From NCBI GenBank assembly GCA_016711805.1, contig JADJSH010000007.1, positions 62,001 through 126,000 of the forward strand: a stretch of DNA of 64,000 nucleotides, written 5' to 3'. This document shows positions 43,729 through 50,914 of the stretch, in pieces (positions within the stretch are counted from its first letter, which is position 1; every line of letters begins with the position of its first letter). Source of the DNA: Bacteroidota bacterium. Lineage in GTDB: Bacteria > Bacteroidota > Bacteroidia > B-17B0 > Aurantibacillaceae. Below the pieces are notes generated by a model. It saw only the letters and a program-made list of their open reading frames with translations. It was not told the origin of the DNA and ran no database searches. The position numbers were made by a program, and so were the translations under genes.

Positions 43729-44646
43729 ATGGCAGTTATATTAATATCAGGCGGAACAGGTTTAGTTGGAAAAGCTTTAACTAAACGTTTAATAACAAAA
43801 GGACATGAAGTAAGAATTTTGTCAAGAAATCCTCAATCATCTTCTCAACTCAAATCATTTTATTGGAATGTAGAGAAAAATGAAATTGATGAAAAAGCAT
43901 TTGATGGTGTTGAGCATATTGTACATTTAGCCGGTAGTGGCATTGCCGATAAACGCTGGACTGATACTCGAAAACAAAACATTATTGATTCGAGAGTAAA
44001 TAGTATGAGGCTAATTACTGATGTTTTAAAAAAAAAGAACATAAAACTAAAATCTTTTGTTGGGGCTAGCGCTATTGGCATTTATGGCATGACAACTTCC
44101 GAAAACATATTTACCGAATCCGATAAAGGCGAAGATGATTTTTTAACACAATCGTGCACCCAATGGGAAAATTCCTATCAGCAAATTCAACTGGTTTCTA
44201 ATAAAAATTGCATCTTTAGAATTGGCGTTGTATTGAGTAAGGATGGCGGTGCTTTAAAAAAATTATTACCCTTATTTCAATTAGGATTAGGCTCCGCTGT
44301 TGGATCTGGAAAACAATATATGCCCTGGATTCATATAGAAGATTTAGTGTCTGTTTTCCATGAAGCGCTTTTTAATTCAAATTACAATGGAATTTATAAT
44401 GCAGTTTCTGAAGAAAAAACAACCAGCGACTCTTTTTCAAAACAACTAGCAAAAAGTCTTTCAAAACCATTTTTTTTACCTCGTATTCCTGCATTTGTTC
44501 TTAAGCTAGCATTTGGTGAGATGGCAAACGTTTTATTAGAAGGCTCTCGAGTTAGTAATCAAAAATTGATTCACACGGGTTTTAAGTTCAAATACCCCAT
44601 TCTTTCTGAGGCATTGAAAGAAATCGTTCTAAAAAATAATTCTTGA
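43729..44646 (+). CDS. TIGR01777-type NAD-dependent epimerase/dehydratase (YfcH-like)
   Basis: SDR-fold protein of the TIGR01777/YfcH family. The Rossmann motif ISGGTGLVGKALTKRLITKGHEV is at residues 5-27. Then come VEHIVHLAGSGIADKRWTDTRKQNIIDSRV, FVGASAIGIYGMTTSE (active-site Tyr region), and GSGKQYMPWIHIEDLVSVF near residue 195, with the usual C-terminal DUF1731-like tail (PAFVLKLAFGEMANVLLEGSRV). Length 305 is normal. The substrate is unknown. It is divergent from the ferredoxin unit, with about 50 bp between starts. Confidence 0.93.
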   Translation: MAVILISGGTGLVGKALTKRLITKGHEVRILSRNPQSSSQLKSFYWNVEKNEIDEKAFDGVEHIVHLAGSGIADKRWTDTRKQNIIDSRVNSMRLITDVLKKKNIKLKSFVGASAIGIYGMTTSENIFTESDKGEDDFLTQSCTQWENSYQQIQLVSNKNCIFRIGVVLSKDGGALKKLLPLFQLGLGSAVGSGKQYMPWIHIEDLVSVFHEALFNSNYNGIYNAVSEEKTTSDSFSKQLAKSLSKPFFLPRIPAFVLKLAFGEMANVLLEGSRVSNQKLIHTGFKFKYPILSEALKEIVLKNNS

Positions 44647-44692
44647 TTTTATTGTGATTTCAGGCAATATTTTCGCGAAAAAAGCGTTATAT

Positions 44693-44700
44693 TAGCCTTG
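44693..44700 (+). promoter_or_regulatory. TAGCCTTG -7 box before glmS
   Basis: One mismatch from TAnnTTTG, 17 bp before the glmS ATG. Confidence 0.35.
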
Positions 44701-44717
44701 TCTTTTATAGAAAAATT

Positions 44718-46565
44718 ATGTGTGGAATTGTAGGATATATTGGAAACCGTGATGCGTTTCCTATTTTAATTAAAGGGTTACAACGTTTAGAATACCGTGG
44801 CTATGATAGCGCAGGTGTAGCAATGATTTCGCCTGAGGGAAGTTTAAACGTTTATAAGAAAAAAGGGAAGGTTTCTGATTTATTAGAGTCTTGTAAAGAC
44901 AAAGACAAATCTGGTAATATTGGTATTGGACACACGCGTTGGGCTACACATGGTGAGCCAAATGATGTGAACTCTCATCCTCATTATTCTCAAACTAAGG
45001 ATTTAGTGATTATCCATAACGGAATTATTGAAAATTACGCTTCCATCAAAGAGGGCTTACAAAAACGTGGACACACTTTTTTGTCTGAAACTGATACTGA
45101 AGTGTTGATTCATTTAATTGAAGATATCCGTCAGCATGAACCTTCCATGAAATTAGGGCATGCTGTGATGGCCGCTTTAAAACAAGTAAATGGCGCTTAT
45201 GCTGTTGTAATTTTAAATAAAAACGATCCTGATACATTAATTGCTGCTAAAAAAGGTAGTCCGATGGTAATTGGTGTTGGCAAAGATGAATATTTTATTG
45301 CATCAGATGCTTCACCAATTGTAGAATATACAAAAAATGTAGTTTATATTGAAGATGAGCATGTAGCAATTATTCGCCGTGGAGAAGAATTAAAAATCAG
45401 AACCATTCGCGATAAAGAAATTACACCTTATGTTCAGGAATTAGAAATGGAATTAGAAGCTATTGAGAAAGGCGGCTACGACCATTTTATGTTGAAAGAA
45501 ATTTATGAGCAACCGCGTTCTATTTTTGATAGTATGCGTGGACGATTAAATTCAGAAACTGGTCATTTAAAAATGGGTGGTATTGAAGAACACGAAGGTA
45601 AATTTAAAAATGCGAAACGTATTTTAGTCATTGCCTGCGGTACTTCGTGGCATGCTGGTATGGTTGCTGAATATTTATTTGAAGAATATGCACGTATCCC
45701 AGTAGAAGTAGAATACGCTTCTGAATTTAGATACCGTAACCCAATTATTTATCCTGATGATATTGTGATTGCTATTTCTCAAAGTGGAGAAACTGCCGAT
45801 ACTTTAGCGGCTATTGAATTAGCAAAAGCAAAAGGGGCGACTATTTTTGGTGTATGTAATGTGGTTGGTTCTTCTATTGCTCGCGCTACTCATGCAGGTT
45901 CATATACTCATGCAGGACCAGAAATTGGAGTAGCTTCAACAAAAGCATTTACTGCTCAAGTAACCGTATTAACGTTAATGGCATTACATGTTGCTAAAGT
46001 TAAAGGAGCAATTGCAGAAAGTAGATACCGTCAATTATTATATGAGATGGAGTCTATTCCTGCAAAAGTGGAAGAAGTTTTAAAAATGAATGACGCCATT
46101 AAATTAATAGCTGCTGAATATAAAGATGCATCAAATGCATTATACTTAGGAAGAGGTTATTCTTTCCCTGTTGCTTTAGAAGGCGCTTTAAAATTAAAAG
46201 AAATTTCATACATACACGCTGAAGGTTACCCTGCTGCAGAAATGAAACACGGGCCAATTGCTTTAATTGATGAGGAGATGCCTGTTTTTGTTATTGCAAC
46301 AAAAGGTCCTAATTATGAAAAAGTAGTAAGCAATATTCAAGAAGTAAAAGCACGTAAAGGAAGAATTATAGCGATTGTAACTGCAGGAGACACAGAAGTG
46401 AAAAAAATGGCAGAACATGTGATTGAAATTCCTGAAACAGATGAATCTTTGGTTCCATTAGTGTCTGTTATTCCTTGGCAATTATTATCATACCATATTG
46501 CGGTAATGCGCGGTTGTAATGTAGATCAACCAAGAAACTTAGCAAAGAGTGTAACTGTTGAATAA
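44718..46565 (+). CDS. glmS: Glutamine--fructose-6-phosphate aminotransferase (isomerizing)
   Basis: Makes glucosamine-6-phosphate, the first step toward UDP-GlcNAc for the cell wall and lipid A. It begins MCGIVGYIG, placing the catalytic Cys2 of the glutaminase domain. GIGHTRWATHGEPNDVNSHPH, HNGIIENY and GAYAVVILNK follow. The isomerase half has two SIS domains, with ACGTSWHAGMVAEYL, AISQSGETADTLAAIELAKAKGA and ALEGALKLKEISYIHAEGYPAAEMKHGPIALI. The C-terminus NLAKSVTVE is canonical. Length 615 is normal. No glmS ribozyme was recognised upstream; the gene is ended by a strong terminator. Confidence 0.98.
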   Translation: MCGIVGYIGNRDAFPILIKGLQRLEYRGYDSAGVAMISPEGSLNVYKKKGKVSDLLESCKDKDKSGNIGIGHTRWATHGEPNDVNSHPHYSQTKDLVIIHNGIIENYASIKEGLQKRGHTFLSETDTEVLIHLIEDIRQHEPSMKLGHAVMAALKQVNGAYAVVILNKNDPDTLIAAKKGSPMVIGVGKDEYFIASDASPIVEYTKNVVYIEDEHVAIIRRGEELKIRTIRDKEITPYVQELEMELEAIEKGGYDHFMLKEIYEQPRSIFDSMRGRLNSETGHLKMGGIEEHEGKFKNAKRILVIACGTSWHAGMVAEYLFEEYARIPVEVEYASEFRYRNPIIYPDDIVIAISQSGETADTLAAIELAKAKGATIFGVCNVVGSSIARATHAGSYTHAGPEIGVASTKAFTAQVTVLTLMALHVAKVKGAIAESRYRQLLYEMESIPAKVEEVLKMNDAIKLIAAEYKDASNALYLGRGYSFPVALEGALKLKEISYIHAEGYPAAEMKHGPIALIDEEMPVFVIATKGPNYEKVVSNIQEVKARKGRIIAIVTAGDTEVKKMAEHVIEIPETDESLVPLVSVIPWQLLSYHIAVMRGCNVDQPRNLAKSVTVE

Positions 46566-46582
46566 CCAATATAAATAAAATT

Positions 46583-46615
46583 AAAAATCCCCGCCAAATT
46601 GGCGGGGATTTTTTT
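46583..46615. terminator. Bidirectional terminator after glmS
   Basis: Perfect 13-bp stem AAAAATCCCCGCC / GGCGGGGATTTTT with a 5-nt loop, and T-tract/A-tract on either side. It reaches into the last codon of the convergent DUF3109 gene. Confidence 0.92.
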
Positions 46616-47195
46616 ATTTCTTTTTACTACTATACGCTTGATAAACGGCATCTAACTCTTCATACCATGCATCGCCATATTTTCTAATCAAAGGTTCCTT
46701 TAAAAATTTATAAACTGGTACATTTAATTGTTGCCCACATTCGCAAGCAGGTTTGCAAATATGCCACGAATGATAATTTACGGCGTCGTATTCTTTATAT
46801 TCTTTTATACGTATTGGATATAAATGACAAGAGATTGGTTTTTTCCAATCAATCTTCCCATCCAAATAAGCTTGTTCGATAGCGCATTTCGCAATGTTTT
46901 TATCATCAAAAAACACAAAAGCACATTCTGCTCCATCACTTACTAAGGTGGTTGTATAATCTCCGTCGCTATCTAAAGTATAAGTTCCGTTTTTTTCAAC
47001 CGCAGCAATTCCTTTTTCATTCATATAAGGCTTAACTGTTGGATATACCTTATCTAAAATTTTCAGTTCCTTTTTATCTAATGGAGCTCCGCTATCACCC
47101 GAAACACAGCACTCCCCTTTGCAGGCATTTAAGTCGCATACAAATTTTTTATCAAAAATGTCTTCCGAAATAAGGGTATGGTTTATGGCTATCAT
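46614..47195 (-). CDS. DUF3109 family protein
   Basis: Cysteine-rich soluble protein of the DUF3109 family. It begins MIAINHTLISEDIFDKKFVCDLNACKGECC, with three cysteines, and continues with CAFVFFDDKNIAKCAIEQAY, ISCHLYPIRIKEYKEYDAVNYHSWHICKPACECG (four more cysteines). The pattern suggests metal or Fe-S binding, as in the related YkgJ-type proteins, but the function is unknown. I start at ATG 47195; a TTG five residues upstream is possible. A TACCTTTG box lies 4 bp before the ATG, which would leave almost no leader. Confidence 0.88.
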   Translation of the reverse strand: MIAINHTLISEDIFDKKFVCDLNACKGECCVSGDSGAPLDKKELKILDKVYPTVKPYMNEKGIAAVEKNGTYTLDSDGDYTTTLVSDGAECAFVFFDDKNIAKCAIEQAYLDGKIDWKKPISCHLYPIRIKEYKEYDAVNYHSWHICKPACECGQQLNVPVYKFLKEPLIRKYGDAWYEELDAVYQAYSSKKK

Positions 47196-47199
47196 GCAG

Positions 47200-47207
47200 C
47201 AAAGGTA
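47200..47207 (-). promoter_or_regulatory. TACCTTTG -7 box abutting the DUF3109 start
   Basis: Minus-strand TACCTTTG (perfect TAnnTTTG) ends only 4 nt before the ATG at 47195, suggesting a leaderless mRNA. It also overlaps the alternative upstream TTG start. Confidence 0.45.
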
Positions 47208-47254
47208 CAATAAATAAAATCTGATAAAAAAGAATTGATTAAATTGATAAAAGC

Positions 47255-47262
47255 TATATTTG
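47255..47262 (+). promoter_or_regulatory. TATATTTG -7 box before darA-like gene
   Basis: Perfect TAnnTTTG match, 14 bp before the ATG at 47277, with a TTG 17 bp upstream (47235-47237) that could be the -33 element. Confidence 0.5.
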
Positions 47263-47276
47263 AGTAGTTAAAAATC

Positions 47277-48203
47277 ATGAAGAAAGTACTCATTGTTTAT
47301 TACACTCAAACAGGCCAAGCAAAACAAGCGTTAGATGCTACTTTAAAACCATTTGAGGATAGTAAAAATTATCAATTAGATTATTTATTGGTAAAACCAA
47401 AAAATGCATTTCCTTACCCTTGGAGTTATACTCAATTTTTTGACGCCTTTCCAGAAACGGTGCATGGCATTCCATGCGAGTTAGAACCATTATCTATAGA
47501 CACTTCAGTGAATTATGATTTAGTGGTGATTGTTTATCAACCTTGGTTTTTAAGCATCTGTGTGCCTATTAGTAGTTTTTTACAAACTCCTGAAGCTAAA
47601 CTACTATTAGCTAACAAACCTGTGATTACTATAATTAATTGTCGTAATATGTGGTTGGGAGCCCAAGAGAAAATGAAAAAACGCTTATTAGATGTAAAAG
47701 CAAACTTAGTTGGTAATATAACTTTTGTAGACAGATCTTCTAATTTAGTAAGTTTGGTAACTGTGTTAGCTTTTGTTTTAAAAGGAAAAAAAGAAAACTT
47801 TATGGGTATTTTCCCGAAATATGGAGTAACTGATAAAGATCTAGCTCATGCGCCAGTATTTGGAAAAATAATTCTGGATAATTTTGAAAATAATCAATGG
47901 CAAAACATCCAACCTCAGTTAAACCAACAAGGCGCATTAGATATTAGAGGAAATATTTTATTAATGGAAGGAAGAGGAAGAGCTTTATTTCCATTATATG
48001 CTAATTACATTTCTAAAAGAGGAACTCAAGGTAGCGAGCAGCGTAAACTCCGAGTTAGAATTTTTGGAATTGTTTTACCAACAGCTATTTTATTATTATC
48101 ACCTATTATTACCATTCTTTCTCGTCTAGCTCCTTTATTAGCAAAAACCAAATTTGATAAAGAAATTGCCTATTACTCTCAAAATACGTTAAGAGAAAAA
48201 TAA
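47277..48203 (+). CDS. DarA-like flavodoxin-fold protein (dialkylresorcinol condensing enzyme-like)
   Basis: 308-residue protein opening MKKVLIVYYTQTGQAKQALD, a flavodoxin-like FMN-site (YYTQTGQ). It shares the layout of the Bacteroidota DarA/dialkylresorcinol condensing enzyme-like family: FPYPWSYTQFFDAFPETVHGIPCELE, YDLVVIVYQPWFLSICVPISSFLQTPEAK, VITIINCRNMWLGAQEKMKKRL, and a C-terminal hydrophobic stretch (IFGIVLPTAILLLSPIITILSRLAPL). I recognise the family from memory rather than by search. DarA normally works with DarB in flexirubin/dialkylresorcinol synthesis; no darB, ketosynthase or other flexirubin gene is in the window, so this copy is isolated and its job is uncertain. Confidence 0.62.
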   Translation: MKKVLIVYYTQTGQAKQALDATLKPFEDSKNYQLDYLLVKPKNAFPYPWSYTQFFDAFPETVHGIPCELEPLSIDTSVNYDLVVIVYQPWFLSICVPISSFLQTPEAKLLLANKPVITIINCRNMWLGAQEKMKKRLLDVKANLVGNITFVDRSSNLVSLVTVLAFVLKGKKENFMGIFPKYGVTDKDLAHAPVFGKIILDNFENNQWQNIQPQLNQQGALDIRGNILLMEGRGRALFPLYANYISKRGTQGSEQRKLRVRIFGIVLPTAILLLSPIITILSRLAPLLAKTKFDKEIAYYSQNTLREK

Positions 48204-48220
48204 CGGAACACTTTTTGTTT

Positions 48221-48228
48221 TAATTTTG
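48221..48228 (+). promoter_or_regulatory. TAATTTTG -7 box before small lipoprotein gene
   Basis: Perfect TAnnTTTG match, 18 bp before the ATG at 48247. It overlaps the upstream alternative start at 48226, which supports the later start. Confidence 0.45.
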
Positions 48229-48246
48229 ACTATCAAATCCTACAAA

Positions 48247-48666
48247 ATGAAAAAACTACTTTATCTTTCAATAGCTATCACAGGATTATTAATTACATCT
48301 TGTGCTTCAAATAATAAAGAGGAGGACGATTCAATTGCTCCATCAACTGATCCAAGAGAAAAATATGTTGCCTACTGGAATGTGAACGAAAATAGTGCAG
48401 TAGCTGGAACAAACACTCACACAGTAAATATCATCAAATCAACTACTAATTCAAGTGAGATTATTATAAATAATTTTTCTGGGCTATCCGTTTCTGCGAG
48501 AGCAAACGTTAGTAATAACAATTTAACTATTCCTTATCAACAAATAGGAAGTATTGGTTTTACTCAAGGCTCTGGCACATTTAATGGTTCAAATAGTATA
48601 GCATTTACATATACAACTACTATTAGTACAAGTAGAGACAGTTGTACAGCAACTTATACTAAATAA
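48247..48666 (+). CDS. Small lipoprotein of unknown function
   Basis: A ~139-residue lipoprotein. The signal MKKLLYLSIAITGLLITSC has the lipobox LITSC at the end of the hydrophobic stretch, followed by the acidic linker ASNNKEEDD. The mature part is Ser/Thr/Asn-rich (NENSAVAGTNTHTVNIIKST) with an alternating beta pattern, suggesting a small beta-sandwich. ATG 48247 is preferred to 48226, which would put seven extra residues ahead of the signal. No family is recognised. It is followed by a good terminator. Confidence 0.8.
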   Translation: MKKLLYLSIAITGLLITSCASNNKEEDDSIAPSTDPREKYVAYWNVNENSAVAGTNTHTVNIIKSTTNSSEIIINNFSGLSVSARANVSNNNLTIPYQQIGSIGFTQGSGTFNGSNSIAFTYTTTISTSRDSCTATYTK

Positions 48667-48710
48667 GTTTCCAATTTTAAGTTAAAACATACCACTTACC
48701 AAGTCATACT

Positions 48711-48744
48711 AACCACATCCAAAACGGATGTGGTTTCTTGTTTT
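48711..48744 (+). terminator. Terminator after small lipoprotein gene
   Basis: 10-bp perfect stem AACCACATCC / GGATGTGGTT with a 5-nt loop, then TCTTGTTTT. Confidence 0.85.
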
Positions 48745-48838
48745 AAGTCGATATACTTTTACATCAGCAAACCATCTTAATCGCGAAAAAGAAAAGTTTG
48801 AAAGCAAAAAGAAGTATAAACCTTATAAAATCAAAGTT

Positions 48839-49651
48839 ATGAATATCTTAGGAAACAACTCCAGCAAATTAAATGAAGTGATTTTTGAAAACAGAAACAA
48901 AAATTACGGTGCTTATGCTATCAGACAAAGTTATAATGATTCACTTATGAAATCTATCATTTGTTTAAGCAGCATCATTGTCTTAGTATTTGGATCTGCT
49001 TTTGCCTACAACAAAGTAAGCAAAACACCTTCAGAAGAAAAGTTAACCATTTTCAGTGATCCAGCATTAGACCCAATTGAGTATACAACTAAAGTTGATG
49101 TGACTCCAATTACAGAGCCCATTGAAAATACTGCTGCAGCTGCAGCGCCAGCAGGCGTTACTACTGCTACAACTATTATCGATGACGCTCCAGAACCAAC
49201 TACACCTACAAATTTAACTAGTCCTATTACTGGAGTTGGGACTGAAACAGCAACAGGTACTTCTCCAGAAGGCACCGGAACTTTAACAACCATTAATCCT
49301 TCTGTTAATACACTGCCTTACACTACTCCAACAGAAGCAGTTCCATTTGCTGATGAAATGCCAGAATTTGATGGAGGAGCATCTGGTTTAATGAGATATG
49401 TAGGACAAAATATTGTTTACCCATCTGTTGCAAGAGAAATTGGGATAGAAGGTACAGTTTATGTATCGTTTGTAGTAAATGAATTTGGGAATGTGGAAAG
49501 TGCCAAAGTAATGAAAGGTATTGGCTATGGTTGCGACGAAGAAGTTATTCGAGTTGTAAATAAAATGCCTCGTTGGAAAAAAGTAGGTAAAAATGCAGGT
49601 CATCCTGTTAAAGTTAGATTTAATATACCAGTGGCATTTAGATTACAATAA
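48839..49651 (+). CDS. TonB-family protein (energy transducer)
   Basis: About 270 residues from MNILGNNSSKLNEVIFENRNKN. The N-terminus has NYGAYAIRQSY, a motif common at the start of Bacteroidota TonBs, a transmembrane helix (SIICLSSIIVLVFGSAFAYN), a Thr/Pro/Ala-rich periplasmic linker (ITEPIENTAAAAAPAGVTTATT), and a C-terminal TonB_C domain (MRYVGQNIVYPSVAREIGIEG..VNEFGNVESAKVMKGIGYGCDEEVIRVVNKMPRWKK). ATG 48839 is taken as start; the frame goes back to 48728 but those 37 residues include the terminator region of the previous gene, so they are unlikely to be translated. Confidence 0.9.
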   Translation: MNILGNNSSKLNEVIFENRNKNYGAYAIRQSYNDSLMKSIICLSSIIVLVFGSAFAYNKVSKTPSEEKLTIFSDPALDPIEYTTKVDVTPITEPIENTAAAAAPAGVTTATTIIDDAPEPTTPTNLTSPITGVGTETATGTSPEGTGTLTTINPSVNTLPYTTPTEAVPFADEMPEFDGGASGLMRYVGQNIVYPSVAREIGIEGTVYVSFVVNEFGNVESAKVMKGIGYGCDEEVIRVVNKMPRWKKVGKNAGHPVKVRFNIPVAFRLQ

Positions 49652-49666
49652 GCTTATTTAAAAAAG

Positions 49667-49703
49667 AAAACCCCATTCACTAAAGAGTGAATGGGGTTTT
49701 TTA
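49667..49703. terminator. Bidirectional terminator after tonB-family gene
   Basis: 15-bp perfect stem AAAACCCCATTCACT / AGTGAATGGGGTTTT with an AAAG loop, followed by further Ts. Confidence 0.92.
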
Positions 49704-49718
49704 TATTTAAAAAATTAG

Positions 49719-50243
49719 TTAAGCGTCTGGTGCAGCTTTTTCAATAATATTTTTAGCTGAATCATACATCTTTTGGATAGCTTCTTTTCCTAAAGGCTCT
49801 CCGTCTGTTGGAACAACATCTTCAAACACATAATTATTGTTTCCAATTTTTTTAATTGTGTAAAAGTGATACTCAGGTTTTGTAATAGCGCTTTCCCACA
49901 TAATGGTTAATGGCTCCTCTACAACAAATGATTTGAAAATATTTACATCATTTGATTTAATGTCACTTTTTCTCAATTCAATATCTCCTGGATCTTCAGT
50001 AACTGAGATATGGAAGTTTTTTCCAACTTTAATTTCCAATGCTCCCCAGCTTTGTTCAACAACTTCTAATTTTGCTGCTGTCGTATCTGGAACAAAAATA
50101 GAAAACTGTTTTCCAAACTTACTTAAGTCTAAAGCAACCATTCCTGCTGGCGCTTCTATATTTTGTGTTGCTCCTTTATCACCACAAGAACTGATTGTTA
50201 ACGATAAAGCTAATACTGATAATACTGTAATTAATTTTTTCAT
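49719..50243 (-). CDS. Small lipoprotein of unknown function
   Basis: 174-residue lipoprotein. MKKLITVLSVLALSLTISSCGDKG has the lipobox TISSC with Cys about residue 20. The rest is soluble, acidic and probably beta-rich, with regular patterns such as ALDLSKFGKQFSIFVPDTT and HISVTEDPGDIELRKSDI. No family is recognised. The promoter upstream is unusually clear: TTTG-N18-TATATTTG. Confidence 0.82.
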   Translation of the reverse strand: MKKLITVLSVLALSLTISSCGDKGATQNIEAPAGMVALDLSKFGKQFSIFVPDTTAAKLEVVEQSWGALEIKVGKNFHISVTEDPGDIELRKSDIKSNDVNIFKSFVVEEPLTIMWESAITKPEYHFYTIKKIGNNNYVFEDVVPTDGEPLGKEAIQKMYDSAKNIIEKAAPDA

Positions 50244-50265
50244 GTCTGTTTATTTTTTTGTTGAA

Positions 50266-50295
50266 CAAATATAATGTAAACACACGTGTTACAAA
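50266..50295 (-). promoter_or_regulatory. Bacteroidota promoter before small lipoprotein gene
   Basis: Minus strand: TATATTTG at 50273-50266 with TTTG at 50295-50292 and an 18-nt spacer, 22 bp before the ATG at 50243. A perfect TAnnTTTG and a plausible -33 element. Confidence 0.65.
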
Positions 50296-50372
50296 AATAT
50301 AAATGCCACTATTTTAGTAGTGGCATTTGTGTGTGTTGATTGTTTAATTAAATTAAGGAAAAGCCTTTAAAC

Positions 50373-50398
50373 AAAAAACCCCGCTAATGCGGGGCTTT
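50373..50398 (-). terminator. Terminator of histone-like gene
   Basis: Minus-strand reading is AAAAGCCCCGC, loop ATTA, GCGGGGTTTTTT: a 6-bp GC-rich core (plus flanking A/T pairs) followed by a T-tract, just after the stop of the histone-like gene. Confidence 0.88.
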
Positions 50399-50400
50399 TA

Positions 50401-50586
50401 TTACTTTTTCTTAGCTGCTGCTTTTTTAGGAGCTGCTTTTTTAACCGCTTTTTTAGGAGCTGCTTTTTTAACCGCTTTTTTAGCTGCTTTTTTAGGAGCT
50501 GCTTTTTTTACTGCTTTTTTAGCTGCTTTTTTTGGAGCTGCTTTTTTTACTGCTTTTTTAGGAGCTGCTTTTTTAGTTGTTGCCAT
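50401..50586 (-). CDS. Histone H1-like Lys/Ala/Pro-repeat protein
   Basis: 61-residue, extremely basic protein, MATTKKAAPKKAVKKAAPKK and more of the same. It is built from (A)PKKA(V/A)KKA repeats with no acidic residues and no hydrophobic core, like the C-terminal tail of eukaryotic histone H1 and bacterial Hc1/AlgP-type proteins. The likely role is DNA binding and compaction. The opposite strand here also stays open (50387-50602) but its Leu/Phe/Gly-rich translation is an artefact of the repeat. A clear terminator follows. The gene is real, given the terminator and its conserved repeat pattern. Confidence 0.82.
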   Translation of the reverse strand: MATTKKAAPKKAVKKAAPKKAAKKAVKKAAPKKAAKKAVKKAAPKKAVKKAAPKKAAAKKK

Positions 50587-50914
50587 GGTTTTTTGTTTTT
50601 AAGATTTTTGTTACTACGAAGTAAATAAAATTATTAACGCTAACTAATTTCCAGACAGTTAATTTATTAACATAAAATTGTTGAAATTGTTAATACCGTT
50701 TTTCAATACCTCAACCAAAATTAACAATATGAAAAAATAAAATATCAAATAAAAAACAAACACTCTGTATGCATTGATTTTAAAGGCGTTTCAAGAGGTC
50801 GTATTTTTTATAAAACATCATTCACAAAAATAAATTTTATTTAAAACGGAAAATGAGATGAAAAAATGAGATGAAAAAAAATTAATTATTTTTTAAAAAA
50901 AGAAGAATCAACTC
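50587..50914. other. 328-bp AT-rich gap, no gene found
   Basis: Between the histone-like gene and the Ig-like lipoprotein gene. The nearer part probably carries the histone-like promoter. A 13-bp direct tandem duplication AATGAGATGAAAA occurs at 50852-50877. No convincing coding frame, RNA gene or terminator was seen. Confidence 0.5.

Noticed and set aside
44650..44717. Possible glmS ribozyme upstream of glmS
   Set aside because: Only about 70 bp of leader precede the start, with no ribozyme core sequence, which is too short for a glmS ribozyme.
50301..50328. Perfect hairpin AAATGCCACTA / TAGTGGCATTT
   Set aside because: It lacks a T-tract on either strand and lies upstream of the lipoprotein promoter rather than after a gene, so I did not call it a terminator.
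50387..50602. A Leu/Phe/Gly-rich frame on the plus strand opposite the histone-like gene
   Set aside because: It is the complement of the Lys/Ala/Pro repeats. The histone-like protein has its own terminator, and the plus-strand frame does not.
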